Assembly: GCF_018130955.1 (NCBI RefSeq)
Contig: NZ_JAFCJM010000011.1
Span: forward strand, 62,001-126,000
Direction: 5' to 3'
Length of the DNA: 64,000 nucleotides
DNA from: Bradyrhizobium liaoningense
GTDB lineage: Bacteria; Pseudomonadota; Alphaproteobacteria; Rhizobiales; Xanthobacteraceae
Below the pieces are notes generated by a model that was given only the letters and a program-made list of their open reading frames with translations, was not told the DNA's origin and ran no database searches. The position numbers and the translations under genes were made by a program. Below, in pieces: positions 16,772-27,722 of this stretch (position 1 is the stretch's first letter; the number at the start of each line of letters is the position of its first letter).

Positions 16772-18118
16772 ATGAAATATCAGACCCAGAAAGTCGCGAT
16801 GCTGTATTTCTACGGCGCGCTGACGCTGTTCCTGGCCCAGGTCGCGTTCGGCCTCGTTGCCGGGACCATCTACGTTCTTCCCAACACGTTGTCGGTCATT
16901 CTGCCGTTCAACATCGTCAGGATGATCCACACCAACGCGCTGATCGTGTGGTCTCTGATCGGCTTCATGGGCGCGACCTACTATCTTCTGCCGGAAGAGA
17001 CCGAGACCGAGCTGTTCAGCCCGTTGCTCGCAAAAATCCAGTTCTGGATGTTCTTTGGCGCGGCGGGTGCGGCTGTGGTGGGCTATCTCTTCCACTATCA
17101 CGAGGGCCGCGAATTCCTCGAGCAGCCCTTCATCATCAAGGTCGGCATCGTCGTGGTCTGCCTGATGTTCCTGTTCAACGTGACGATGACCGCGCTGAAG
17201 GGTCGCAAGACCACGGTCACTAACATCCTTCTGTTCGGCCTGTGGGGCGTCGCGATCTTCTTCCTGTTCGCCTTCTACAATCCGGCCAATCTCGCGGTGG
17301 ACAAGATGTACTGGTGGTACGTCGTGCATCTCTGGGTCGAGGGCGTCTGGGAGCTGATCATGGCCTCCGTGCTCGCCTTCCTGATGATCAAGCTCAACGG
17401 CATCGACCGCGAGGTGGTCGAGAAGTGGCTCTACGTCATCATCGGCCTCGCCCTGTTCTCGGGGATTCTTGGCACCGGCCATCACTTCTACTGGATCGGC
17501 GCGCCCGGTTACTGGCAGTGGATCGGCTCGCTGTTCTCCACGCTCGAGGTCGCGCCGTTCTTCACCATGGTGATCTTCACGGTGCAGATGACCTGGAAGG
17601 CCGGCCGCAAGCATCCGAACCGCGCGGCCCTGTTGTGGTCGGTCGGCTGCTCGGTGATGGCATTCCTCGGCGCGGGCGTGTGGGGCTTCCTGCACACGCT
17701 GTCCTCGGTGAACTACTACACCCACGGCACGCAGGTCACCGCAGCACATGGCCATCTCGCCTTCTTCGGCGCCTATGTGATGTTGAACCTCGCGGTGATG
17801 GCCTACGCGGTGCCCGAGCTCAAGCAGCGCGCGCCGTACAACCAGTGGCTCAGCATGGCAAGCTTCTGGATCATGTGCACGGCCATGATGGTGATGACCT
17901 TTGCGCTGACCTTTGCCGGCGTGGTCCAGGTTCACCTCCAGCGCGTGCTCGGCCAGAGCTACATGGACGTGCAGGACCAGCTCGCGATGTTCTACTGGGT
18001 CCGGCTCGGCTCGGGCGTGTTCGTGGTGATCTCGGCCCTGATGTTCGTCTGGGCGGTGCTGGTCCCCGGACGCGAGCGGAAGGTCGCCATTCCGGCCGCG
18101 CTTCAGCCGGCCGAATGA
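16772..18118 (+). CDS. norB: NorB, catalytic subunit of cytochrome-c-dependent nitric oxide reductase
   Basis: A 448-residue, twelve-helix heme-copper family enzyme reducing two NO to N2O in the inner membrane. Visible ligands include the low-spin heme histidine in RMIHTNALIVW (about residue 53), the FeB region VVHLWVEGVWE with the NorB-specific glutamate, the histidine pair in GTGHHFYWIG, and the late HGHLAFFGAYVMLN heme-ligand stretch. The short cNor form without an N-terminal quinol-oxidising extension agrees with the presence of norC. A perfect hairpin follows 9 bases after the stop. Confidence 0.97.
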   Translation: MKYQTQKVAMLYFYGALTLFLAQVAFGLVAGTIYVLPNTLSVILPFNIVRMIHTNALIVWSLIGFMGATYYLLPEETETELFSPLLAKIQFWMFFGAAGAAVVGYLFHYHEGREFLEQPFIIKVGIVVVCLMFLFNVTMTALKGRKTTVTNILLFGLWGVAIFFLFAFYNPANLAVDKMYWWYVVHLWVEGVWELIMASVLAFLMIKLNGIDREVVEKWLYVIIGLALFSGILGTGHHFYWIGAPGYWQWIGSLFSTLEVAPFFTMVIFTVQMTWKAGRKHPNRAALLWSVGCSVMAFLGAGVWGFLHTLSSVNYYTHGTQVTAAHGHLAFFGAYVMLNLAVMAYAVPELKQRAPYNQWLSMASFWIMCTAMMVMTFALTFAGVVQVHLQRVLGQSYMDVQDQLAMFYWVRLGSGVFVVISALMFVWAVLVPGRERKVAIPAALQPAE

Positions 18119-18126
18119 GAAGTGAA

Positions 18127-18155
18127 GCGGCGGCCGCATCATCTGCGGCCGCCGC
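18127..18155 (+). other. intercistronic stem-loop between norB and norQ
   Basis: The arms GCGGCGGCCGCA (18127-18138) and TGCGGCCGCCGC (18144-18155) are perfectly complementary over 12 bp with a 5-base loop TCATC. No T-run follows. Placed directly behind norB, it could protect norCB mRNA or reduce read-through so that the catalytic subunits exceed the NorQ/NorD assembly factors. Confidence 0.8.
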
Positions 18156-18184
18156 CTGCTTGCAAAGTCACGGAGAGATGCCCA

Positions 18185-18997
18185 ATGAAACCCGCGCTTC
18201 ACGCCATCGCACCCGCCGCGCCAAAGCTTCCGGCCTATGTCCCCAGCGGCAACGAGTGCGCGCTGTTCGAGCACGCCTGGCGGCGCCGCCTGCCGGTCCT
18301 GCTCAAGGGGCCGACGGGCTGCGGCAAGACGCGCTTCGTCGCTCACATGGCGGCGCGGCTGGGACTGCCGCTCCACACCGTCGCCTGTCACGACGATCTC
18401 ACCGCGGCCGATCTCACCGGCCGCTATTTGCTGAGGGGCGGCGACACGATCTGGACTGATGGACCATTGACGCGGGCGGTGCGGGAAGGCGGCATCTGCT
18501 ATCTCGACGAGGTGGTGGAGGCGCGCAAGGACGTCACGGTCGTTCTGCATCCGCTCACCGACGATCGCCGCATCCTGCCGCTGGAGCGCACCGGCGAGGA
18601 GCTCGTTGCACCCGCCGGCTTCATGCTGGTGGTGTCGTATAATCCCGGCTACCAGACCCTGCTGAAGGCGCTAAAGCCCTCGACGCGGCAGCGCTTCGTG
18701 GCCATCGAGTTCGACTTCCTGCCGGTCGAGGAAGAAGTCGCCGTGGTTGCCGCCGAGAGCGGGCTTGCCCCCGATCGCGTGCGGCCGCTGGTGCAGCTCG
18801 GCGGCCGCCTGCGAACTCTCAAGGGCCACGATCTGGAGGAGGGCGTCTCGACGCGGCTCCTGGTTTACTGTGCGACGCTGATCGCGGCCGGGGCCTCGAT
18901 CGCCGACGCCGTCCTTGCGGCCATGATCGAGCCGCTGACCGACGATGCGGACGTCAAGGCGGCGCTGCTCGAAGTCGCGCGCGCCGTGATCGGGTGA
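18185..18997 (+). CDS. norQ: NorQ, MoxR-type AAA+ ATPase for NO reductase activation
   Basis: A 270-residue AAA+ ATPase of the CbbQ/NirQ/NorQ group. Walker A GPTGCGKT is at about 42-49 and Walker B ICYLDEV at about 107-113. The sensor-like VVSYNPGYQ and the C-terminal CbbQ-type domain (EGVSTRLLVYCATLI) are also present. It works with NorD to activate NorCB, probably by inserting the non-heme iron. The ATG at 18185 follows GGAGAG by 7 bases. The norD start lies 10 bp after the stop. Confidence 0.94.
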   Translation: MKPALHAIAPAAPKLPAYVPSGNECALFEHAWRRRLPVLLKGPTGCGKTRFVAHMAARLGLPLHTVACHDDLTAADLTGRYLLRGGDTIWTDGPLTRAVREGGICYLDEVVEARKDVTVVLHPLTDDRRILPLERTGEELVAPAGFMLVVSYNPGYQTLLKALKPSTRQRFVAIEFDFLPVEEEVAVVAAESGLAPDRVRPLVQLGGRLRTLKGHDLEEGVSTRLLVYCATLIAAGASIADAVLAAMIEPLTDDADVKAALLEVARAVIG

Positions 18998-19007
18998 GGG
19001 CCGTCAG

Positions 19008-20921
19008 ATGCTCGACTTCCTCGAGCTGGAGGAAACCGTCGGACGCACCTGGCATCGGCTGGTCGGGGGTACCGCGAGCTATCCGGTTCATGCCGATCAC
19101 GCGGTGGCGCTGGCCGACATCCGCGCCCAGATCGCGGTGATGTTCCGCGCCCTCGGCGGCGAGGCAGGCGTCCAGATCGCGAGCGTCAGCGCGCGCAGAT
19201 CCGGGCATCGGCTCGGCTGGCGGCAGCGCATCGGACTCGGCGACGAGCGCCTCGATCAGCCGGGCCGGGATGCCGCAACCGTGTTTCTCCCCGATAGCAT
19301 CGCGATCTTCGCCGATCGCGCGCTGAACGCCGCGCTCTATCGCTGGCTCGCGGCGTGGTTCGCCGTCGCGCCGACTGAGGCGATCGACGAGGTCGATCCG
19401 CTGCGGCGGGATCTGCTCCTGCTGCGGCGGGCAAGTCAGATCGCCGTTTTCGTGCTGACGGAATTTCCCGGGCTCGCGGCGAGCTATGCGAAGCTCGCGG
19501 CGGCAACGGCCGCGGCCCGGCCGGATCGGTCCTTGCCCCGTGTCGAGCAGGAGATGGAGCAGGTCGTTCTGGCCCTGCTCGGCAGCCGAAAGCTACCGCA
19601 GGGCATGCTGTGGCCGGCCATGACCGGCACGGGCGCGCTGCCGGCAAAGGCGCCGCCGGGATATCGCTCCATCCTGCCGTGTCCGCTGTGGGGCGATTGC
19701 TGGACGCGCGATCTCTCGCGGACGCATGCAAACGACGACGAGGCGGCACCGGAGGGCGGAGCGTCGGCGCCGGACGAGCGCAAGCGCTTCGCGGTCCGCG
19801 AGCGCAGCGATGACGCCAACCGCCGCGATCCCTTCGTGCTCAACCGCTTCGAGAAGATCCTGGCCATGGCCGAGATGGTCAACGTCGATCGTCCCTCCGA
19901 CGACACCGAGGACGAGGACGCGCGGAAGGCGGCCGACGATCTCGAGGAGATCGCGATCGGGCAGCGTCGCGGCAAGCCTGCGACCAGGCTCAAATTCGAT
20001 CTCGACCTGCCGCCGGAGGCGATCGAGGCGTCGCGGCTCGATGCCGGTCTCACCTATCCGGAATGGGACTATCGGAGCCGCTCCTACCTGCCCGATCATT
20101 GCCGCGTGCTGGCGAGCGAGGCGTCTGAGACCGGCGAGAGCTGGACGCCGGACGAGGCCATGCGCCGCCACATCCGCCGGGTGCGGCGGCACTTCGAGGT
20201 GCTGCGACCGCGGCACGAATTGATGCGCGCGCAGGCCGACGGGCATGATCTCGATCTTGACGCGCTGGTGCGTGCGCGCTGCGATCTGCGCGCGGGCGGG
20301 TATGGTTCGGATCGCGTCCATCTGGCGATGCGGCCGCAAGGCCACGATCTCGCCGTCACGCTGTTGGTCGACGTCTCGCTTTCGACCGACGCCTGGGTCG
20401 ACGGCTATCGCGTGCTCGACGTCGAGAAGGAGGCGTTGCTGGTGCTGGCCAACGGGCTCGCCGCCTGCGGCGATCACCACAGCATCGTGACCTTCACCTC
20501 GCGCCGGCGCACATGGGTTCGGCTCGAGACGGTCAAGGCGTTCGGCGAGGCGATGAGTGCGACGGTCGAACGCCGCATCGGCGCGCTGAAGCCCGGCTAT
20601 TACACCCGCATCGGCGCGGCGGTGCGTCACGCCGCCGCCGAGCTCGCCCGCCAGCCGCAGCGCAAGAAGCTCCTGCTTGTTCTCACCGACGGCAAGCCGA
20701 ATGACGTCGATCACTACGAAGGACGTTTTGCGGTCGAAGACACCCGCAAATCCGTGCAGGAGGCGCGGCGGCTCGGCATCGCCGTGTTCGGCGTCACCAT
20801 CGATGCGACCGCGCAATCCTATTTTCCGACCCTGTTCGGGCGGGGCGGCTACGCCATCGTCGGGAACATCAAGCGGTTACCCGCGGCGCTACCGGCGATC
20901 TACCGGCAGGTGGCGCATTGA
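19008..20921 (+). CDS. norD: NorD, von Willebrand A-domain activation protein of NO reductase
   Basis: A 637-residue soluble protein with a long N-terminal region and a C-terminal vWA domain of about 200 residues. The MIDAS motif is DVSLSTD (about 454-460), a D-x-S-x-S type metal site, and LVLTDGKPND supplies the later aspartate. NorD partners NorQ in activation of NorCB. A charged acidic/basic central segment (about 245-320) is likely flexible. It closes the norEFCBQD operon; no terminator hairpin follows it. Confidence 0.94.
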   Translation: MLDFLELEETVGRTWHRLVGGTASYPVHADHAVALADIRAQIAVMFRALGGEAGVQIASVSARRSGHRLGWRQRIGLGDERLDQPGRDAATVFLPDSIAIFADRALNAALYRWLAAWFAVAPTEAIDEVDPLRRDLLLLRRASQIAVFVLTEFPGLAASYAKLAAATAAARPDRSLPRVEQEMEQVVLALLGSRKLPQGMLWPAMTGTGALPAKAPPGYRSILPCPLWGDCWTRDLSRTHANDDEAAPEGGASAPDERKRFAVRERSDDANRRDPFVLNRFEKILAMAEMVNVDRPSDDTEDEDARKAADDLEEIAIGQRRGKPATRLKFDLDLPPEAIEASRLDAGLTYPEWDYRSRSYLPDHCRVLASEASETGESWTPDEAMRRHIRRVRRHFEVLRPRHELMRAQADGHDLDLDALVRARCDLRAGGYGSDRVHLAMRPQGHDLAVTLLVDVSLSTDAWVDGYRVLDVEKEALLVLANGLAACGDHHSIVTFTSRRRTWVRLETVKAFGEAMSATVERRIGALKPGYYTRIGAAVRHAAAELARQPQRKKLLLVLTDGKPNDVDHYEGRFAVEDTRKSVQEARRLGIAVFGVTIDATAQSYFPTLFGRGGYAIVGNIKRLPAALPAIYRQVAH

Positions 20922-21061
20922 CGGACCGGAACGCCCGCTAGCAAATTGGGGATCATTGATCGATTGCATCGGCGCTGTAATATCCGTTCGCGATCGACCG
21001 GCAAGTGTGGCGCTGCGCGTCGTGATTGGGATTGGCGATCGCTGGGACCGGGAGCATTGGA

Positions 21062-21466
21062 ATGTTCAGGGACGACGGAAGTGGTGGAGGAGGACGCCGC
21101 GCGCCACGGAATGTGCTGGGCGAGCCGTTGGTCGCATGCTCGACGAGCCCGATGACCGGTTTCTATCGCGACGGCTGCTGCAATACCGGTGTAGAGGACG
21201 TTGGCAGCCATACGGTTTGCGTGGTGGTGACGGCGGAGTTCCTGACGTTTTCAAGGTCGCGCGGCAACGATCTCCTGACGCCGCTTCCGGAGTACGGCTT
21301 TCCGGGCCTGAAGCCCGGCGATCGTTGGTGCCTGTGCGCGCCGCGTTGGCAGGAGGCCTTCGCGGTGGGTCAGGCGCCGCGCGTTGTGCTGCGCGCGACG
21401 CACGAGGCGGCCTTGAGCTATTGCGCGCTCGGTGATCTCAAGCGGTTTGCGATCGATTTGGCTTGA
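21062..21466 (+). CDS. DUF2237-family protein
   Basis: A 134-residue protein matching the DUF2237 family, which has no assigned biochemical role that I know of. The core begins NVLGEPLVACSTSPMTGFYRDGCC, continues GSHTVCVVVTAEFL, then RGNDLLTPLPEYGFPGLKPGDRWCLC and ends ALSYCALGDLKRFAIDLA. Five or more conserved cysteines suggest metal binding or a redox role. I chose the ATG at 21062, where GGGAG lies 8 bases upstream. It sits 140 bp after norD on the same strand, so it could be read through from nor, but it is also common away from nor. Confidence 0.85.
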   Translation: MFRDDGSGGGGRRAPRNVLGEPLVACSTSPMTGFYRDGCCNTGVEDVGSHTVCVVVTAEFLTFSRSRGNDLLTPLPEYGFPGLKPGDRWCLCAPRWQEAFAVGQAPRVVLRATHEAALSYCALGDLKRFAIDLA

Positions 21467-21549
21467 TCCGGCGCGACAGGGATATGGCCCGGCGGGGAGC
21501 TGCTTTGTGGGCTATTGCTCAGTTGGTGGGTATATGATCGAATATCCGG

Positions 21550-22215
21550 ATGGGCATCGGCCAGCCAAAACCCGACCTGATCATCTTCGACTGCGACGGC
21601 GTGCTCGTCGACAGCGAGGTGTTGAGCTGCCGCTGCCTGTCGGACACCTTGTCCGAGTTCGGCTTCGATCTCACGCCGGAGCAGGCGCTCGAGTTGTTTT
21701 TGGGCCGCAGTACGGCGGCGATCGCGCAGCACTATGGCAAGCTCGGACGGACCGTGCCTGACGCCTTCTGGCCGCAATTGAAATCGCGCGTGCTCACGAC
21801 GTTCGAGGGGGCGCTTCGGCCTATCCCCGACATCGATGCGGTGGTGTCCGATCTGTCGGCGCCGTTCTGCGTGGCCTCGTCGAGCGATATCGACCGGGTC
21901 TCGCTCTCGCTCAACGTCACCGGCCTCGCGCCGTATTTCGGCGATCGGCTCTATACGGCGCAAATGGTCAAGCACGGCAAACCGGCGCCGGATCTGTTTC
22001 TTCACGCCGCCGAGAAGATGCGCACGCCGCCCGGGCGGACGCTGGTGATCGAGGACAGTGTCAGCGGGGTGCAGGCGGCCAAGGCTGCGGGCATGACAGT
22101 GTGGGGATTTGTCGGCGGCAGCCATTACCTTGCGCGTGACGGCCGCGCTATATTGTCGGCTGCCGGAGCCGATCGGGTCTTCGCGCGCATGACGGATTTT
22201 TGGAAGGACGGCTGA
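21550..22215 (+). CDS. HAD-superfamily sugar-phosphate phosphatase/phosphoglucomutase-like
   Basis: A 221-residue HAD hydrolase of the beta-phosphoglucomutase/phosphatase group. Motif I is FDCDGVLVDSE (about 13-23), motif II serine lies in CVASSSDIDR, motif III lysine in VKHGKPAPDLF, and motif IV in LVIEDSVSGVQAAKAAGM. It stands in front of a SorC-type regulator and polyol transport genes. A likely role is dephosphorylation of a sugar or polyol phosphate, or removal of toxic phosphorylated by-products. No strong ribosome binding site precedes the ATG. Confidence 0.88.
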   Translation: MGIGQPKPDLIIFDCDGVLVDSEVLSCRCLSDTLSEFGFDLTPEQALELFLGRSTAAIAQHYGKLGRTVPDAFWPQLKSRVLTTFEGALRPIPDIDAVVSDLSAPFCVASSSDIDRVSLSLNVTGLAPYFGDRLYTAQMVKHGKPAPDLFLHAAEKMRTPPGRTLVIEDSVSGVQAAKAAGMTVWGFVGGSHYLARDGRAILSAAGADRVFARMTDFWKDG

Positions 22216-22223
22216 CGCCAGCC

Positions 22224-23177
22224 ATGGCCGCGATCGAGAACGAAAAGTCCAGGCTCGACGATGCCGCGCGCGCCGGCTGGCTCTATTTCATTGCCGGCCA
22301 TACCCAGGACGAGATCGCAAAAATGCTCCAGGTCTCGCGCGCCTCGGCGCAGCGGCTGGTGTCGCTGTGCCTCGCCGAGCGTCTGATCACCTTCCGGCTC
22401 GAACACCCGATTGCCGCCTGCATGGAATTGGCCGCGCGCCTGAAGGACCGGTTCGATCTCGTGCATTGCGAGGTGGTGCCGACGGATCCCGGCGCGCCCC
22501 AGGCCCCGGCCGGAATTGCCGAGCGCTGCGCCAACCTGCTTGATACGACGCTGCGTTCGGAGACGCCGGTCATCGTCGCACTCGGCACGGGGCGGGCGGT
22601 GCGCGCCGCGGTCGAGCGCGTCACGACGATCGAGCGGCCGAATCACCAAATCGTCTCGCTGGTCGGTAACATCTCCGCGGACGGCTCAGCGAGCTTCTTC
22701 GACACGGTGGGGCGGCTCGCCGACCGCACCGGCGCGAGGCACTATCCGATGCCGCTGCCGTTCCTGATGTCGTCGGAGGACGAGCGCAACAAGATGGTGC
22801 GGATCGAGCCGATCGCCAAGGTGAAGGCCGTCGCCGCCAAGGCTGATCTGCGCCTCGTCGGCATCGGCCAGATGGACCAGAAGGCGCAGGTGCACGTCGA
22901 CGGCTTTGTCACCCGCGACGAATTGTTCGAGATGATGCGGCTCGGCGCGATCGGCGAGATCACCGGGTGGGCCTATGACGCAAAAGGGCGCCTGCTCAAG
23001 GGCGGCACCAACAAGCGCCTGACCAGCATTCCGCCGGAAGTGCCGGCGAAGACGACCACGATCGGCGCCGCGCTCGGGCCGGCCAAGGTCGTTGCGATTG
23101 CCGCCGCACTAAACGGACGGCTGATCAACGGCTTGATCACCGACGAAGCGACCGCGCGCGCGATTTTGGAGCGCTAG
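22224..23177 (+). CDS. SorC/DeoR-type sugar-binding transcriptional regulator
   Basis: A 317-residue regulator with an N-terminal helix-turn-helix (GHTQDEIAKMLQVSRASAQRLVSL, about 25-48) and a SugarBP/SorC effector domain of about 250 residues (VIVALGTGRAVRAAV, LVGNISADGSAS, LRLVGIGQMDQ). It lies 8 bases after the HAD gene and upstream of the transporter operon, so it is the probable polyol-responsive controller. The paired 14-bp sites before the binding-protein gene are the natural target. An in-frame TTG at 22200 overlaps the HAD gene; I prefer the ATG at 22224. Confidence 0.9.
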   Translation: MAAIENEKSRLDDAARAGWLYFIAGHTQDEIAKMLQVSRASAQRLVSLCLAERLITFRLEHPIAACMELAARLKDRFDLVHCEVVPTDPGAPQAPAGIAERCANLLDTTLRSETPVIVALGTGRAVRAAVERVTTIERPNHQIVSLVGNISADGSASFFDTVGRLADRTGARHYPMPLPFLMSSEDERNKMVRIEPIAKVKAVAAKADLRLVGIGQMDQKAQVHVDGFVTRDELFEMMRLGAIGEITGWAYDAKGRLLKGGTNKRLTSIPPEVPAKTTTIGAALGPAKVVAIAAALNGRLINGLITDEATARAILER

Positions 23178-23202
23178 GGAAGCTGGCGCGGCAGCGGGAC
23201 TC

Positions 23203-23340
23203 GGCTCCCTCTCCCGGTTGCGGGAGAGGGGTGGGGAGAGGGTGTCTCCGCTCGCGATGCTCCCCAAGAGGCGAAAACCCTCACCCGTATCGCATCTTCG
23301 ATGCGATACGACCTCTCCCGCAAGCGGGAGAGGTGACCAA
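23203..23340. repeat. dispersed palindromic repeat, second copy
   Basis: Two palindromes of the type CTCTCCCG-GTT/CAA-CGGGAGAGG (about 23210-23228 and 23311-23333) flank a segment with TATCGCATCTTCGATGCGATA, a perfect 9-bp stem (about 23288-23308). It resembles the elements at 11773-11940 and 42838-43012. It occupies the first part of the 387-base gap between the regulator and the binding-protein gene and may end the regulator transcript. Confidence 0.75.
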
Positions 23341-23484
23341 CCCGCGGCGGCATCACCTCTCTCGCACTGCAGCACGTCTCTCAGTAGCGCGACTGCAACA
23401 AAGTACCAGCTTTTGCACCCAGGGCTCTAGGCGCGTCGACCGTCCCACCCGAAGCTCAAACAGCGGGAAGATGTGTGCGCCTGC

Positions 23485-23564
23485 TTGACAATCAGCCTCC
23501 CTTGATGTGAACATACGCTCAACGCGTGAGCAGATGCTCAAAACGCGAATGTAGGGAGGTCACC
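23485..23564 (+). promoter_or_regulatory. promoter-operator region of the polyol transporter operon
   Basis: TTGACA (23485-23490) is a consensus -35 hexamer; the -10 element is unclear. Downstream lie two similar 14-bp sites of the form TGA-N8-TCA at 23508-23521 and 23527-23540, identical at 11 of 14 positions and spaced by ACGCG. Together they also form overlapping GCTCA/TGAGC palindromes. The arrangement suits cooperative binding by the SorC-type regulator. AGGGAGGT follows 6 bases before the GTG start. Confidence 0.65.
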
Positions 23565-24878
<1,314 letters not shown>

Positions 24879-24906
24879 TGCCCTCAGCCTCCTGAGAGCC
24901 CAACTC

Positions 24907-24933
24907 GCGGCCATCCAACGAATGGATGGCCGC
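24907..24933 (+). other. intercistronic stem-loop between the polyol-binding protein and permease genes
   Basis: GCGGCCATCCA (24907-24917) and TGGATGGCCGC (24923-24933) form a perfect 11-bp stem with loop ACGAA, 28 bases after the binding-protein stop. CTCTTTCC follows, with too few T residues for a full terminator. This is the arrangement expected for a 3' stabiliser that keeps binding-protein mRNA in excess over permease mRNA. Confidence 0.8.
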
Positions 24934-24960
24934 CTCTTTCCCACCGATGGAGAGTGAGGG

Positions 24961-25833
24961 ATGGCCACCCAGCAGACGCAAACCCTTGCGCGGTCGCTTC
25001 TGACCCCGGCCGTCGCGCTGCTGTTCATCTGGATGATCGTCCCGCTCGCGCTGACGCTCTACTTCTCGACGCTGCATTACAGCCTGCTCGATCCCGGCTC
25101 GGAATCATTCGTCGGCCTTGAGAATTTCCGCTACTTCCTCACCGATCCCGCTTTCCTCGCCTCGCTGCAAAACACGCTGGTGCTGGTCGGCTCGGTGCTG
25201 GCGCTGACCATTTTGCTCGGCATTCCCCTGGCGCTGTTGCTCGACCAGCCCGTGGTCGGCCGCAACATCGTCCGCCTCATGGTGATTGCGCCGTTCTTCG
25301 TGATGCCGACGGTGAGCGCACTGGTCTGGAAGAACCTGTTGATGCATCCGGTCTCCGGCCTGTTCGCCTGGCTCACCAAGCTGTTCGGGCTGACGCCGAT
25401 CGACTGGTTCAACGACGTACCAATGTTCGCGATCATCCTGATCGTGGCCTGGCAATGGCTGCCCTTCGCGACCTTGATCCTTCTGACCGCGCTGCAATCG
25501 CTCGACGAGGAGCAGAAGGAGGCCGCCGAGATGGACGGCGCCAGCGGGCTCTCCACCTTCATCTACATCACGCTGCCGCATCTGGCGCGCCCCATCACCG
25601 TGGTAATCCTGATCGAGACCATCTTCCTGCTCACGGTGTTTGCCGAGATTTTCGTCACCACCGGCGGCGGTCCGGGCCTGCAGACAACCAACATCGCCTT
25701 CCTGATCTATTCGCAGGCGCTGATCCAGTTCGACGTCGGCAGCGCCTCGGCGGGCGGGCTGGTGGCTGTCGTCATCGCCAACATCGTTGCGTTCTTCCTC
25801 GTCCGCATCGTCGGTCGCAATCTGGAGGCGTGA
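24961..25833 (+). CDS. polyol ABC transporter permease (SmoF-like)
   Basis: A 290-residue CUT1-type permease with about six membrane helices, starting [21 protein letters not shown] (about 17-37). The cytoplasmic EAA-type coupling motif is [26 protein letters not shown] (about 182-207). GGAGAGTGAGGG lies directly before the ATG. It is followed 3 bases later by the second permease gene. It pairs with that permease to form the membrane channel of the polyol importer. Confidence 0.93.
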   Translation: MATQQTQTLARSLLTPAVALLFIWMIVPLALTLYFSTLHYSLLDPGSESFVGLENFRYFLTDPAFLASLQNTLVLVGSVLALTILLGIPLALLLDQPVVGRNIVRLMVIAPFFVMPTVSALVWKNLLMHPVSGLFAWLTKLFGLTPIDWFNDVPMFAIILIVAWQWLPFATLILLTALQSLDEEQKEAAEMDGASGLSTFIYITLPHLARPITVVILIETIFLLTVFAEIFVTTGGGPGLQTTNIAFLIYSQALIQFDVGSASAGGLVAVVIANIVAFFLVRIVGRNLEA

Positions 25834-25836
25834 ACC

Positions 25837-26667
25837 ATGGCACGGATGGCGACGACGCGGAGGGTGGCGGTATCGACGATCGGGGCCTGGCTGGCAGGCT
25901 TCCTGATCTTCTTCCCGATCCTCTGGATGGTGCTGGCGAGCTTCAAGACCGAGCTCGAAGCTTTCGCGATTCCGCCGTCTTTTCTGTTCTTCCACTGGAC
26001 CCTGGAAAACTACGCGACGGTGCAGGAGCGCAGCGACTACCTGCACCATGCGATGAACTCGATCATCATCGCCGGCGGCTCGACGCTGATCGCGCTGTTG
26101 ATCGCGATCCCTGCGGCCTGGTCGATGGCGTTCTCGCCGACCAAGCGCACCAAGGACATTCTGCTCTGGATGCTCTCGACCAAGATGATGCCGCCGGTCG
26201 GCGTGCTGGTGCCGATCTACCTGATCTACAAGACTTTCGGCCTGCTCGATTCCCGCATCGGTCTCGTCTTCATCCTTTGCCTCGGCAATTTGCCGATCGT
26301 GATCTGGATGCTGTTCACCTATTTCAAGGAGATCCCGCGCGACATCCTCGAAGCCGCGCGCATGGACGGTGCCACGATCGGCCGCGAGCTCGTCTACGTG
26401 CTGACCCCGATGGCGATCCCGGGGCTGGCCTCGACGATGCTGCTGAACTTGATCCTGGCCTGGAACGAGGCGTTCTGGACGCTGAACCTGTCGACCTTGC
26501 ACGCCGCGCCGCTCACCACGTTCATCGCCTCATACTCGAGTCCAGAAGGCCTGTTCTGGGCAAAGCTGTCGGCGGCCTCGACGCTCGCGATCGCGCCCAT
26601 TCTCGTCCTCGGTTGGTTCAGCCAGAAGCAGCTCGTCCGCGGGCTCACCTTTGGCGCGGTCAAGTAA
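25837..26667 (+). CDS. polyol ABC transporter permease (SmoG-like)
   Basis: A 276-residue second CUT1 permease. Helices begin at about 14 ([20 protein letters not shown]). The EAA coupling loop is [29 protein letters not shown] (about 165-193), and [11 protein letters not shown] follows it as in MalG/SmoG-type proteins. It starts 3 bases after the first permease and is followed 14 bases later by the ATPase gene, so the operon is compact. Confidence 0.93.
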   Translation: MARMATTRRVAVSTIGAWLAGFLIFFPILWMVLASFKTELEAFAIPPSFLFFHWTLENYATVQERSDYLHHAMNSIIIAGGSTLIALLIAIPAAWSMAFSPTKRTKDILLWMLSTKMMPPVGVLVPIYLIYKTFGLLDSRIGLVFILCLGNLPIVIWMLFTYFKEIPRDILEAARMDGATIGRELVYVLTPMAIPGLASTMLLNLILAWNEAFWTLNLSTLHAAPLTTFIASYSSPEGLFWAKLSAASTLAIAPILVLGWFSQKQLVRGLTFGAVK

Positions 26668-26681
26668 CAAAAGGCGCTGTC

Positions 26682-27689
<1,008 letters not shown>

Positions 27690-27722
27690 AACACTGGGAC
27701 AAACAAGAACGGGAAAACCACC

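Noticed and set aside
16706..18550. A 614-codon open frame on the minus strand over norB and the norQ start
   Set aside because: It mirrors the high-GC codon bias of norB, has no recognisable domain and is rich in D, E, R and H as expected for an antisense frame.
21508..21532. A tRNA-like 5' half (GCTCAGTTGG as in a D-arm)
   Set aside because: No anticodon arm, T-arm or acceptor complement follows within 80 bases; the match is limited to about 20 bases.
25105..26502. A long minus-strand frame opposite the two polyol permeases
   Set aside because: The plus strand has complete SmoF/SmoG-type permeases; the antisense product is hydrophilic and lacks any family feature.
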